The notes beneath the pieces are model-generated. The model saw only the letters and a program-made list of their open reading frames with translations, ran no database searches and had not been told where the DNA came from. The translations under genes and the position numbers were made by a program. From positions 1,426,001 through 1,490,000 of the forward strand of contig JANCIK010000004.1 of NCBI GenBank assembly GCA_028532985.1: a stretch of 64,000 nt of DNA, given 5' to 3'. This DNA is from Stropharia rugosoannulata. Lineage: Eukaryota; Basidiomycota; Agaricomycetes; Agaricales; Strophariaceae. Below, in pieces: positions 12,247-23,404 of the stretch. The number at the start of each line of letters is the position of its first letter. The first letter of the stretch is position 1.

Positions 12247-12656
12247 AGAGAGATAACATGAACATATTATGTGATTGGCTGGTGCGATTGGGCAGAGTAG
12301 AGTTGAGGGTGGAGACAGATAAGGTTCACGATCGGCCCGGGGGGATGGCTCGGCGAGTTTGGGAGGCGGCGGTCGGCAGGGACGAGGGCCGACGGGGTGC
12401 GGTGTGTGAAGAAGCCGGGAGATTCAGCGAATGGGGGGAGCCAATGAGATGCGAACCCAGGACTAATTAAATAGAGTACTGCCACCGGCGCAAGATCCCT
12501 CGGTGCGCGTCTGGTAACATATAAGATCCAGATCCGCGTCTTTCGCCTTTCTGCACATTCATTCACAAAGTCAACGTCACTGCTTCGATTTCCACTTCTC
12601 ATGTTAATTGCTCTATAAATCAACCCACCCCGCCTCCTCATCTCTCTCCGCCCCAT
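12247..12656. other. Intergenic: NOP16 3' flank and Zn2Cys6 gene promoter
   Basis: The 410 bases between two plus-strand genes show no coding frame with family features. A B-box-like string near 12440-12460 (minus strand) lacks the invariant A of tRNA genes and was rejected. The part from 12570 to 12656 is CT/C-rich, as expected of the 5' leader of the downstream gene. Confidence 0.4.
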
Positions 12657-15640
12657 ATGTCTCCCAGAGGCTCCTCCTCGTCCCAGACGCGCTCCTCAGC
12701 AGCGCCCTATGCTCGCCGCGCCAACAGCCAGCCCAAGTCCTCGCGTCAGCAGTTCTCCGCGTGCGGCGCCTGTCGCATGCGCCGGTGCGTCTACCGTCCC
12801 CCTTCCGTCCCGTGCCCCTGCTGACCTCTTCCAGCGTACGCTGCGACCTCAAGGACCTCCCCATCGGCTTCGTCGGCCCCCATCCCGCCTGCTCAAACTG
12901 CAAGGAGCGCGGCATAAAATGCGTGTATGTCCCGCAACCCACCCCGCCCAGTCCCGCCCCCGCTGATAACAGCCCAGCGACGAGTTTGCAGACGTAAAGG
13001 CCGTCAAGCTCCTCAGGCGCGGTCGCCGCCTCCAGCAGGTCGAGTGAGTCCAATCACTCGCGTCCCACCATCCTCAATGCTCACCCCCGTGATAGGGCTA
13101 TCTACGGCAAAGTATCAGATCAGGACGGCTCCTCCGCCGCCCTGCCCTCCGGCTCAAAATCAACAGTCAACATCCCCAATCTCCTGCCAGAGTTCTTCGT
13201 CTCCCCCTTCTGGCGCTGGTTTTCCATCCAACGTATGTCGCTTGTCTTCTATACCCGGTACATTGACCCATGCGTCCATCCAAAGGCCCTATCCTCGATC
13301 ATCACGAATTTCCCGCGCGCTTTAATAACCACTGCAAAGGCACACAGCTACTCGCTAATGAAGGCGGCCTCCTCGCCATGCTATTGGTCACTTGGGCCGC
13401 TTCTTTTGGCCTTAATGAACGCGGCCTTCCAGACCCTGAGAGTCCCTCAGACTCTGACCCACTCACCCCAGACGGCGCCTCACCACACTACCCACAGAGC
13501 ACAAAATACCCACCCGCCGGAAATCGCCGCATCCACTGGAAGAACAAGTCCGAAGAGTACCTTCGCGAAATACTCGAACTCATCGACTATTATGGTATCC
13601 TCCGTCGCCCATCCCTCGACGGCCTTCGCTGTCTCTTATTGGTTCTACCTCTAATGGAAGGTGAGTTAGACGCACCGCCCGGTGGCGCGCTAATTATTAA
13701 CCGTTATGCCCAGAGGGTCAGCCGCTAGAGCGGTTGGCAATTCATGAAGCCGCTCTCTCCCAAACTCACGCCCTTTGCGTTTTGTCCGCCTCAAACACCG
13801 CTAGCTACGAAGACGCTGCCACACGCGCTAGATTATTCTGGTACGCATACACCCAGGAGGGTGTAACCACCGGAATTCGGGGTGGGCGTTTGGTCCTGTG
13901 AGTTCCCAAGCCCGCGCTCCAGCATCATTTCTCATTTATCAATCCCCCAGGAATAATGAGGAACTTGAGGCCTTCCAGCGTACCCTGCCCCCTCCTAATT
14001 TTGGCATGGATCGCAGCATAACCCCGCCTTCTCCGTCTTCGCTCGATCCCTCACCGGGTATGGCTCACTACCATATACCCGCATTGGGAGATTTTACCCC
14101 ACAGGAATCCGCCTCCCACAAAGCGCTCATGCATCTCATGCATTTATCCTCCACGCCGCTCGAGCTCAACAATGTTTGCCGCCGAATACACGATGTCCTT
14201 ACTGGGATTAAGGCCACACGGAGAGCCGAAGATCATGGCCTTATTGATGCTCATAGCATGCGCGAAATCTGGCGAGGTCTCGATCATGCCTGGCAAGATC
14301 TTGAGAACAAGAAGCGCGCGCCTATCGAGCCCGACACCATCCTCCAGCGCCTTGAGCTCACGCAGTACGTTGGTGCATGGCAGGTACGTACTATCTTCTT
14401 TTCGGTCAAATGCAAAGTCTAATAAATCACATTCCAATCAGATTTTTATTTTCGAATGTCGTGCGTGTCGCTGCTTGGGATTGTTCCTCGCCACGTTTAC
14501 TCATATTCTTTTCCAGATAATGTCATTCGTGAGACTCTCAAAAATTTCATTGCTACTCCAACTGCGCAGGCCTACGTTGCCTCGCCCCCGCGCCCGCCGT
14601 CGTCGCACTCGGCCAGCTCCTCGCCGTACCTCCCTCCCCAACAATTGCACGCCACTGCCGTCCGGAAATGCCAAACAATGCTCCCCATCATAATTCGCAT
14701 CCTTCGATTACATACCCCCGTTGAACACAGCGATGTTCCCGGTATCTTCAGATGGGACTCGGGCCTTGTGCGCGACGGATGTTTCTTTGCTGGCTATCTC
14801 GCTGCCAACACCGACAGCGAATATATCGACGCCCCCAGCGACGACAACAAGCAGGACGCCTGTCTGAGTGTCGACGATGGCGTCAGCATCTGCCTCACCG
14901 CGCTCACCACCATGCGCTGGGGCTCCTCCAAGAGCGAGGAGCGCGAGGACACGATTCGGATGGTCTGGAAGAACCGCAAGCACGGGCGCCAGGGCCAGGC
15001 GCACCACCTCCCGCTCTACGATGTCAACTACCCGTCTCACCTCGGCATGAGTGGCGGCGGCGAGGCGCAGGTGCACATGGGGCTGTCGTCTAGCCCGCAC
15101 GCGGGGGTGGCGCTATCGATATCCGGGGAGCGGCCGATGCTGCCCCCGCTGAACGTGTTTGCGGCGCAGCGCCGCGTGGACTCGGGGCCAAGCACGGCGG
15201 CAAGCTCAGATGACCGGGGGCTCAGCGGCTGGCCAGGGTACACCCCTCCCGGGACTGGGACATCTATCGCCACGAGCACAGGGACGGGTCTCAGCCGGAG
15301 AGGGTCGCCCGTCTTCCCTGGCCAGCCCTCGTACAAGCAGGGCGCGGGCGATGACATATTCTATCATGGTGCGGGCGACGTCGACCAGTTCTCGTACAGC
15401 GTCCCGCTCAGCGGCCCTGGCGCGATCGTGCGCGGCGAGGCGCCCGCTTCCGCAATCGGCGGCTACGCGCAGCGCGGCGCTGCTATCGAGCAGACACACG
15501 GGAGTATCGCTGGGGGTGGTGCGCAGAGCTATATGCCAGCTGGTACATTCGCACCGCATCCTACGATTGTGACGAGTACTAACTATTACTCCTGTCCCCA
15601 GTTTGGTGAAAACTGTCATTGTAATGGCGAGTACCACTAG
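12657..15640 (+). CDS. Zn2Cys6 fungal transcription factor
   Basis: This is a large nuclear regulator with an N-terminal binuclear zinc cluster. After a Ser/Arg-rich leader (MSPRGSSSSQTRSSAAPYAR) the six cysteines occur as CGACRMRRVRC, a 15-residue loop, then CSNCKERGIKC. A basic linker KAVKLLRRGRRLQQVE follows. The middle region, from LLPEFFVSPFWRWFSIQRP to LDHAWQDLENKKRAPIEPD, resembles the helical regulatory domain of fungal Zn2Cys6 proteins (WAASFGLNERG, LRCLLLVLPLMEE). The C-terminal quarter is low complexity, rich in Gly, Ser, Pro and Ala. About seven introns are present; the first splits the zinc cluster between its second and third cysteines. The loop between cysteines 3 and 4 is longer than the usual 5-12. 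I cannot name the target pathway. Confidence 0.88.
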
Positions 15641-16171
15641 ATGGCGCTAGGGATGGTCCCTGTAAATCTCCTTATTATTGTTATTCGCGCGTGTTCTCTT
15701 TCTTCTCTGCTCTGTCCCCTATATAATTGCTTTCTCTATTCTTTTCTTTCCTCGTGCATGCATGGTTCCCGTTCTGTAATTGTATCTATCATTGTTGTGT
15801 AGTTATAGCGATCTTTTTCTTTTCTTGGTTTGATAAATACATACATAGTACCGTACCGCAATGCTCATATCATGTATACCCACACGATTGACTGCGCGGG
15901 GGAGATGGCGGTCGCATTTAGCCACTCGTTTTTGGTTCAAAAAGGGCTAGTGCGGCAGCTGGGACGTTTGAAACAGACGGTGGCGCAAATGCCATACATA
16001 TGCCCAAACAAAGTAATTTGATGGTGATTGCCCGGTTGTATGTAAGTTGTAGCCGGCCCACGTCATTCCCCCATCTTCGATTTCTTTCTTGTGCGGGGAC
16101 GCCATCGCAACTTTTTTAATTATCAATTTCCCAGCGCGCTTATCGAGTTCAAAGCTTGCTCCGACAGAGTC
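15641..16171. other. Intergenic between transcription factor and zinc-ribbon gene A
   Basis: About 530 bases with a T-rich part (15650-15850) that looks like the 3' untranslated region of the transcription factor gene. No supported coding region or RNA gene is seen. Confidence 0.4.
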
Positions 16172-16987
16172 ATGTTTTTCTGCATCCCCATCGTATGTGA
16201 GTGTGGTTAGCGCGAAGCGTGTGAGACAGCCTGGCAGGCCTTTGGATTGCGCAAAGGCCCGTTAAGCTCAGTCGAACCCGCCGGCATTAAGTTAACCTAA
16301 CCTACTTTTTTTGTTTGTGCCGCGTAGTCGGATGCCCCGTTAACACCAAAGCTGAGGGCGGCGAAGCGACGCGCCTGCTCTGTCCGAAGTGCCACAACCG
16401 TGCGTGTTCTATTCCGACCTTATAGGCGTAGGCGTACGCCCCCGCTGCGCGAGCGCTTCTAACGCCTATTCTTTGCTTTGCTTTGGCTAACTATGACATT
16501 TTGTCTAACCTACATTGCGCTGCGCTACCGGGCTTGCGGTTTGGACGGTGGATTTGAATGTGAATGCTGATTCGGGAATGTTGTACATACAGTATCGGTC
16601 GTCCGCGCGAAGAGGACGCAGTGGTTCGAGCTGTTCTGGATCCCGCTTATCCCGCTCCAGTGGAAGCACATCTGGGTGTGCACGATCTGCGGCTGGTGGC
16701 AGAAGGTGCAGAAAGGGTGAGCCTTGTTCTCTGTTGTTGCTGTTGCGGTGCCCTAGTTGGCCGCCGTAGTCGTCATCGTCATCGTGTCTTGGCTGAGTGC
16801 ATTTGTGTATCTTGTTAGGGAGGAGAATACGGTTGCGGGCCAGCAGAATGCTGTGAACAAGGCCCTGGCTGCGAATGCAGCGAGCGCGGAGGTGTACACC
16901 CCGCCACGTCGTCCGGGGTACCAGCCTGCATATATTAGCACAAGCAGCCCAGGCCCGACCCAGCCAGCAGAGACGATGAAAGGTTGA
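16172..16987 (+). CDS. Small zinc-ribbon protein, copy A
   Basis: The product is about 140 aa and belongs to a fungal family of small zinc-ribbon proteins (zinc_ribbon_15 type) of unknown function. It starts MFFCIPIVFGCPVNTKAEGG, has a first zinc knuckle CPKCHN, the core TQWFELFWIPLIPLQWKH and a second knuckle in IWVCTICGWWQKVQKG. The tail VYTPPRRPGYQPAYI is Pro/Tyr-rich. Three introns interrupt it, after IVF, after CHN and after QKG, in phases 1, 1 and 2. The same three positions and phases occur in the gene at 17730-18382, so the pair arose by tandem duplication. The hydrophobic WFELFW.PLIPL stretch is part of the family fold and need not be a membrane segment. Function is unknown. Confidence 0.82.
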
Positions 16988-17729
16988 AGACCTTGACTCA
17001 AATGCTTCAACGACAACCTGCTTTACTTCAAAATACAAAACCCACACATCGTATCTTTCGGCCGGGCTTCAGTTCAACTTCAACAACAATCAACGATACT
17101 AATCTATACTGCGTCCGGCTCGTCACTCGACTCCAGTCTCCAACCATTCTTATGTTTAATTGGCTCGATGCTCCTATTAGTGTATTTACCAAATTATTTA
17201 TCGTCTACGCATTTCTGGTATAGCTTGTTTGGGAATAGACTCTGTGATTTGGATGGGAATCCGAGTGATAGGGCTGCTAGTCTAACTCTTAGTAGCTGAT
17301 GCAAAAGGGAGCGATGGATAACAAAGTTCAAACCCAAGACATGGCGCAGGCTGATGCGTCCTTGAATTGGGCGGTGAAGGGTGCTTGCCGCCCAATCACA
17401 TGCTGGGCAGCGCGCGGACCCTATTTGGTTAGACATCTGGATGGGCTAATATTAATAAATCCATCTTTCTTACTGACCACATCGTGTCCTGATTCAAAAC
17501 ACCGCAAGCGCCTGGAAATCGCAATCTGTTGAGTGAACAAGTGGATCCATCAAGGATTGGTATGTTCTTCATCATACTATGACTCACCTATCCGCCTAGA
17601 CTAACTAGCGGTGCTTCTCCGTGCCAGGCTAACACTATTACGTTCAGAACCAGCCGCCGCACGCATCTGCACCCCCCGCTGATATCAAGGTAGAGCGACT
17701 CCAGTGATTCCGGTCTAATACATATACAC
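16988..17729. other. Intergenic between the zinc-ribbon pair
   Basis: About 740 bases separate the duplicate genes. No intact frame is supported. At 17562 the short string encoding MFFII resembles the start of this protein family, but it is followed by a stop within two codons and has no usable donor, so it is at most a remnant of an older first exon. Confidence 0.35.
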
Positions 17730-18382
17730 ATGGACTGCTGTACGCCATCTGTGCACTTAGGCTCGTCTATTATTAACCTATACCACATACAGTCTTTCTC
17801 CCTGTCGTTTGTATGTCTGGCCCCCCGATTCTCTCCTCAGACAAGTGATAGCTCACGACACTTCCAGTCGGCTGTAGCACTAAGATCTCCCCCGAAGGCG
17901 ACCAGACGCCCAGGATTTGCCCGCGATGCCATAATGGTATGTGTCGTCTAGCGCCCATAATATTGAAGACAGATGCTTACGCTCATATTACAATTATTTA
18001 GCTGCGGTGGTAAGCGCAAAGTCGCGAGACTGGTTCGAGTTGTGCTGCGTCCCCGTTATTCCGTTTTCGAGCAAACACGTCTGGCTTTGTTCGATCTGCC
18101 AGTGGCAGGTGCCGGTTGGGCAAGGGTACGTCGTTCGGCTTTCTTCTTATTGTATAGTGTGCGGTGCTTAATTGAGCTCTGGAAATCAGCTGGGAGCCTC
18201 CATTGGTGACCAGCCCGCCCACGCAGCCTGGAGGGTACTACCCCCAGCAGCCTGGAATGCAGGCTAGCTTCCCGCCGCAGAACTATCAAGGTGGGCCCAT
18301 GTACCAAGGACCCCCGCAAGGGCAGTATCAAGGGCAGTATCAGCCGCAGTACCAAGGGCAGCAATATCCGCCGCCCAAGTAA
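17730..18382 (+). CDS. Small zinc-ribbon protein, copy B
   Basis: This is a tandem paralogue of the gene at 16172. Joined exons give MDCFFLPVVFGCSTKISPEG, then CPRCHN, SRDWFELCCVPVIPFSSKHV and WLCSICQWQVPVGQGWEPP. Both zinc knuckles (CPRC and CSIC) are kept. The C-terminal tail differs from copy A: it is a Gln/Tyr/Pro/Gly repeat region (GQYQGQYQPQYQGQQYPPPK) of low complexity. The first exon is inferred to be only 10 nt (17730-17739), with a GTACGC donor, because this join restores the FLPVVFGC family start in frame; another start is possible. The three later introns share position and phase with copy A. Function is unknown. Confidence 0.72.
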
Positions 18383-18957
18383 TGACACCGGACAGAATTC
18401 TCCATATATTATTTCTTTACAATCTGCTTTCAAACATAATCTACGGATTTTACTGCCATATGTACTCCATCTATTCTGTAAGGTATTCATTGTTTTATGA
18501 CTATTTGTATGCAGTCTGGCTTCATCCCTCATGCACATCCAAGGTGTAGCAATGGAGGTAACGTGGAGGCTATGCTGTGCCTGTGCATTTGATGTCTGCA
18601 GGAGCTGAAGCGCGCAAGTTGTTCCGCAGTAAGGCAGACAATCTATTAAGGCTGTGTCATGCGCTTGATTTTGTTATGCAGCTGCCTAACGTGCTTAGAA
18701 ACGGATGCAAATTATGTAGCATTCATTGAAAGTTTGTGCAAGGATATGAGAGTTTCAGAAATGGGCTACACGAGCCAAGAAAGGCAGTAAAAAGGGAAAG
18801 CAGTGGCATTCGCAACTGCTCTGCTTGACATCAGGCCGATTACGGCCGGCCACGTGCACGACTGTGGTGTTGACGCAGCCACTGCCAGCTCCCTTTACTC
18901 TCTGTTCTTTCCCCACAGCAACCTCCGCCAAACCACATCTCCCTACCACCTTTCACA
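18383..18957. other. Intergenic upstream of YPT1
   Basis: The stretch holds the 3' flank of zinc-ribbon copy B and the promoter of YPT1. There is a CT/AC-rich leader from about 18890 to 18957 just before the YPT1 start codon. No coding region is supported. Confidence 0.4.
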
Positions 18958-19993
<1,036 letters not shown>

Positions 19994-20626
19994 AGGGCTT
20001 CCCGTCTTTGCCCCAGGTCCACCTTTGTTTCTCAGCCAAACTGCTGGCCTCTGAGAAGCCGTTCTGACCTTCCTTATCTCTCTCAACCTCACTTATACAC
20101 CCCTTGCTACCTTTAGGACTGCACGTTTTCCATCAATCTACATTGTTGTCTCGTCCCTTGTTTCATTTATCGATAATTGCAACCGGAATATTCTAAGCAG
20201 TTTTGAGCGAAATATTAGACGCATACATTTCGTTCGTAAATGGATGTTCCTTGTTTATGACTCGCACCTGGTCTATTACCAGTTTTATGTAATGCGCGTA
20301 TTAATCACAATTCTCGATAATGTGCATACTTAGGTTTTGGAATATTAGCAACGGTGTGTTCTATGTAATTGTCTTTTTGAGTGAACGAGGTTAGACGGGA
20401 AGCTCCTGAGAAACCTGATGTGGACCACTGTCGGAGACTGGAGCGGCGTGACTTTTTCGATCACCACTCTGGACGCGACGTGCTCTGACACGACCACTGC
20501 TAATCCCTGCGCATTCTGACTTAATACCCAATCTTTCCCCCTTCATTTTACCGTATGTCGTGCTTTGAGGTTACTTGGCCATAACCAGCGGAAACTAATA
20601 AACATACTTCCAATATATTAGCTACC
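19994..20626. other. Intergenic: YPT1 3' flank and mL49 promoter
   Basis: About 630 bases. The first half is T-rich, as expected for the YPT1 3' untranslated region, and the last part precedes the mL49 start. No coding frame or RNA gene is supported. Confidence 0.4.
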
Positions 20627-21119
20627 ATGCTCGCCCTCCGAAGTCAATTTGCCAGTCAACTGCCCCGCAACGTTCGCTGTCTCTCTGAAGCCGTTGCAAG
20701 CACCAGCCAGCAAGCGTCGTCATCAGCAAGAGCCGCAGCGCCTCTCCCACTGCTGGCAGGCAAGGTCTCGTCAAGTGCGAAGCCGAGACTGCACTACTAC
20801 GTCCCGCGCAACGAGAAGGGCAACCTCCCTGTGTACAGCGACGTGCGGAACGCGGGCAGCCGCTACCTCGTCCTGATTCGCAATGTGGAAGGAAATATCA
20901 CTGTGAGTGTCTGCAAGAATGAACGTTGGCATTTTTGCTTATTTTTGCTCGTGCTTGCGATAGGCCCTCGGGAAGGACCTGGCGAAGACGCTCTTCCCCC
21001 CGGAATCGTACGAAGCGTCCCGCATGAATATTACTTTCAGGCACTCAAAACACATTGTGATAACTGGCGGGCGGTGGGTAGAAGATGTCAAGCTTTGGCT
21101 GAAGAACAAGGGTTTTTGA
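20627..21119 (+). CDS. IMG2: Mitochondrial large-subunit ribosomal protein mL49 (Img2)
   Basis: A component of the mitochondrial ribosome large subunit. The N-terminus MLALRSQFASQLPRNVRCLS is rich in Arg, Ser and Ala and lacks acidic residues, as expected for a mitochondrial presequence. The conserved domain begins LHYYVPRNEKGNLPVYSDVR and continues YLVLIRNVEGNIT. After one intron of about 65 nt it resumes ALGKDLAKTLFPP and ends HSKHIVITGGRWVEDVKLWL then KNKGF. These blocks match the Img2/mL49 family in order and length (about 145 aa). One intron is present. It converges with the Arg/Ser-rich gene on the other strand, about 240 bp downstream. Confidence 0.92.
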
Positions 21120-21355
21120 GGTAGAGTACGGGTCGAATAGCTAGATACAACATGTGCGTCGAGGACCGCATAAAAATACGTGTGCGTAATATCTAATTTA
21201 ATGCCCACAAACCGCAGAGAAGATAATACCTAAGGATACAAAGAACGTGCAACAAAGTAAGAAAACGCGTACCTGACCGCGAAGCTGTCAAAGATGCGCA
21301 AAACTATTACGAAGTATGATATGTATTCTGAAAAAAATAAGCGTAATAACTGCCA

Positions 21356-23181
21356 TTATGGTTCAAAATCCGCTGGAGAAGCGTCGATGCCTAACGATCC
21401 TGACTTTGCCTTTTCTAATTGTAAATCAGCCATGCGCCGCCGACTTTCAGCAGCCTGTAAGTCAATGGTCGCTATGTCGAAATCCTGCAACGCTTTGCGG
21501 GCGGCTTTCATCACCTGAACATGCTCTACAGCCAAATTTGACCGATGATGCTGTATCCGTGCGAGCTAAATCAGAGCATTCCATCAGCAAGTGAAGAAAA
21601 GAGCCGTTCAGTTTAAGTACTCGCCTCCGTCTCCAAGTCATGCAAGTAAGTATTTGGTGGCTTTATATAACGCGGAATGTGTGGTAAGGAAGGTCCGGAT
21701 TTTGAAGTGTTATAAGGAGGGCCTCTGTAATCTCTTCTGGGACCTCGTGGAGCCGATGACGTCTGTGAGGTTTGTGGTGGCCATGTATGGTTTCGGGGAC
21801 CCCTTGGAGGAGAGCGACCTGAAGCCCAGCGCGGTCCTGCGGGCGGACCCCGACCATCACTTATAACAGGTGATGGTTTGGGAGAATCAGAGCCCACAGA
21901 CTTATTGGAAGCTGGCGCAGAAGGTTTTGGGGACTCAATGTAATCCATTTTGACATCTACCATCTCTTCTGTTTTGGCGAAAACTGGAGCGGGTTTTGGA
22001 CTAAAGCCTGTCATGCCTGTCTGATGGTTAATTTCACTCTGCCGCTGCGAATGCTCTGTGATTTGACGTGTTGGCTCTGCTGGCTCGCGATAATTTTTGT
22101 TTTGTCCAGGTAATGCTGTGGTAGCCGCATGGTGCGTCTCAGGCACTCTTGTATAGGGAGTTGAGAGTTCTGCCTGGTTAGAACTATATGCTGAGGGAGG
22201 TTGAGAAACAAGGCTAGTCGATGATGGATCTTCTAATTTGGCATGAGCAAGATTTGCAGACTGTTCGGCTGGAGCTCCATCCATGGTAGCGTCCTGTCTA
22301 GAAGGTGCGGGTGGCGCCCGGACATCCGTTTGGTCAGGTTCTCGAGGAACACTGGGTCGCCTGAATCCCTCCCTTCTACTGGGGCTCAACGGTGTTCTAT
22401 CCCTCGATGCTGGTCGTCTGTGCGGAGAACGCGATGTGCGCGAACGAGGACTCGCGCCTATAGAATGATGACCTAGTCTTATTCGTCTAAGTGGAGGCGG
22501 TGAACGATGGGGGCTGCGTGAACGGCTTCTTGATCTGTTGCGTGGACGAAAATGCGGTGGGGGTGGTGACCTCGAAAAACGGCGCCTTGGAGGCGATCGT
22601 GACCGGCGTGGGCCTGGCGGAGGAAAATTAGATTTGTTCAAATTGTAATCTTGAGCAAAGGTTTTACCAGGCCGTCTAACAGGTGACAAGGGTCTGTAAA
22701 AAACCTGATGAGACTTTGTATTATTTAATATCACTAATGCGTACCGTCTAGGTGGACCTCGGTCGCGTTCAAAAGGTCGACGGTCTCTATCTCTGTCCGG
22801 AGAATGTCTTCTTGGAGGACTACGGTCCCGGTCGCGCTCTCTTTCGCGCTGTTCTCGTTCGCGCTGCTGTCTTTCCCAATTCCTTCTATCTCTTTCCCGA
22901 TTCTCTCTGTCTAGCTCTCGACGTGCCCTCTCTCTGTCGGAGTCAAAGTCTCGACGATCAGGGTCCCGCCTTCCCTCAAAGCCTGGCGCGATATACGTGT
23001 CTAATCGTGGCCTTGGGACGTAGGACCTGTCTCTCTCCGGGAATCTGTCGTCACGAAACCTCGAGGCCATGGGTTGTGCCGCTGACCGTCGATCTCGATC
23101 CCGGTCGTCTGGTGGGTGTCGACGGTCCTCGCGTAGAGGCATCCTTAGGGGAGATTCTGGGCGTGGCGGTAAGCTTGCCAT
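21356..23181 (-). CDS. Arg/Ser-rich protein with C-terminal coiled coil, Lge1-like
   Basis: The start MASLPPRPESPLRMPLREDR leads into a long low-complexity region of RD/RE/RS repeats, similar to splicing-factor RS domains, then SPVRRPGKTFAQDYNLNKSN, more SR repeats, and a Pro/Ser/Thr-rich middle. The frame continues to a stop at 21613. However, a donor just before that stop, joined at about 21524, adds a well-formed helical exon (KHVQVMKAARKALQDFDIAT then DLQAAESRRRMADLQLEKAK) ending at 21356. A basic, disordered body with a C-terminal coiled coil resembles Lge1, the partner of the Bre1 H2B ubiquitin ligase. The match rests on architecture only. An intron of 51 nt near 22690-22740 has no stop in frame, so retention would not disrupt the protein. 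If the last join is wrong, the gene ends at 21613. Confidence 0.6.
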
Positions 23182-23404
23182 GAAAAGGACTGGATAAACG
23201 AAGGAAAATGCGCAAAGAGCTACAACGTGCCACTTTGCATGAGAGAGAGAACGAGCAGGATTAAAGTTGCTGAACAAGGTGCTTAATTTGACTGCCGGAG
23301 GCACTGGTGTCAAGCAGAGCCAAATACGGCCCCTGACGCGGTAACTGCGTGCACGTCAGACCATTTTGTGTCCGTTCTTCAATACAATCTTTGTACAATC
23401 TAGC

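Noticed and set aside
12440..12460. B-box-like string on the minus strand (possible tRNA)
   Set aside because: The GGTTCG is followed by CATC, lacking the invariant A; no matching A box or acceptor-stem pairing was found upstream.
14708..15637. Long minus-strand frames across the Zn2Cys6 gene
   Set aside because: GC-rich antisense shadows; the plus-strand frame continues the transcription factor with conserved splice joins.
22752..23183. 143-codon plus-strand frame
   Set aside because: Antisense of the Arg/Asp-repeat exon of the Lge1-like gene.
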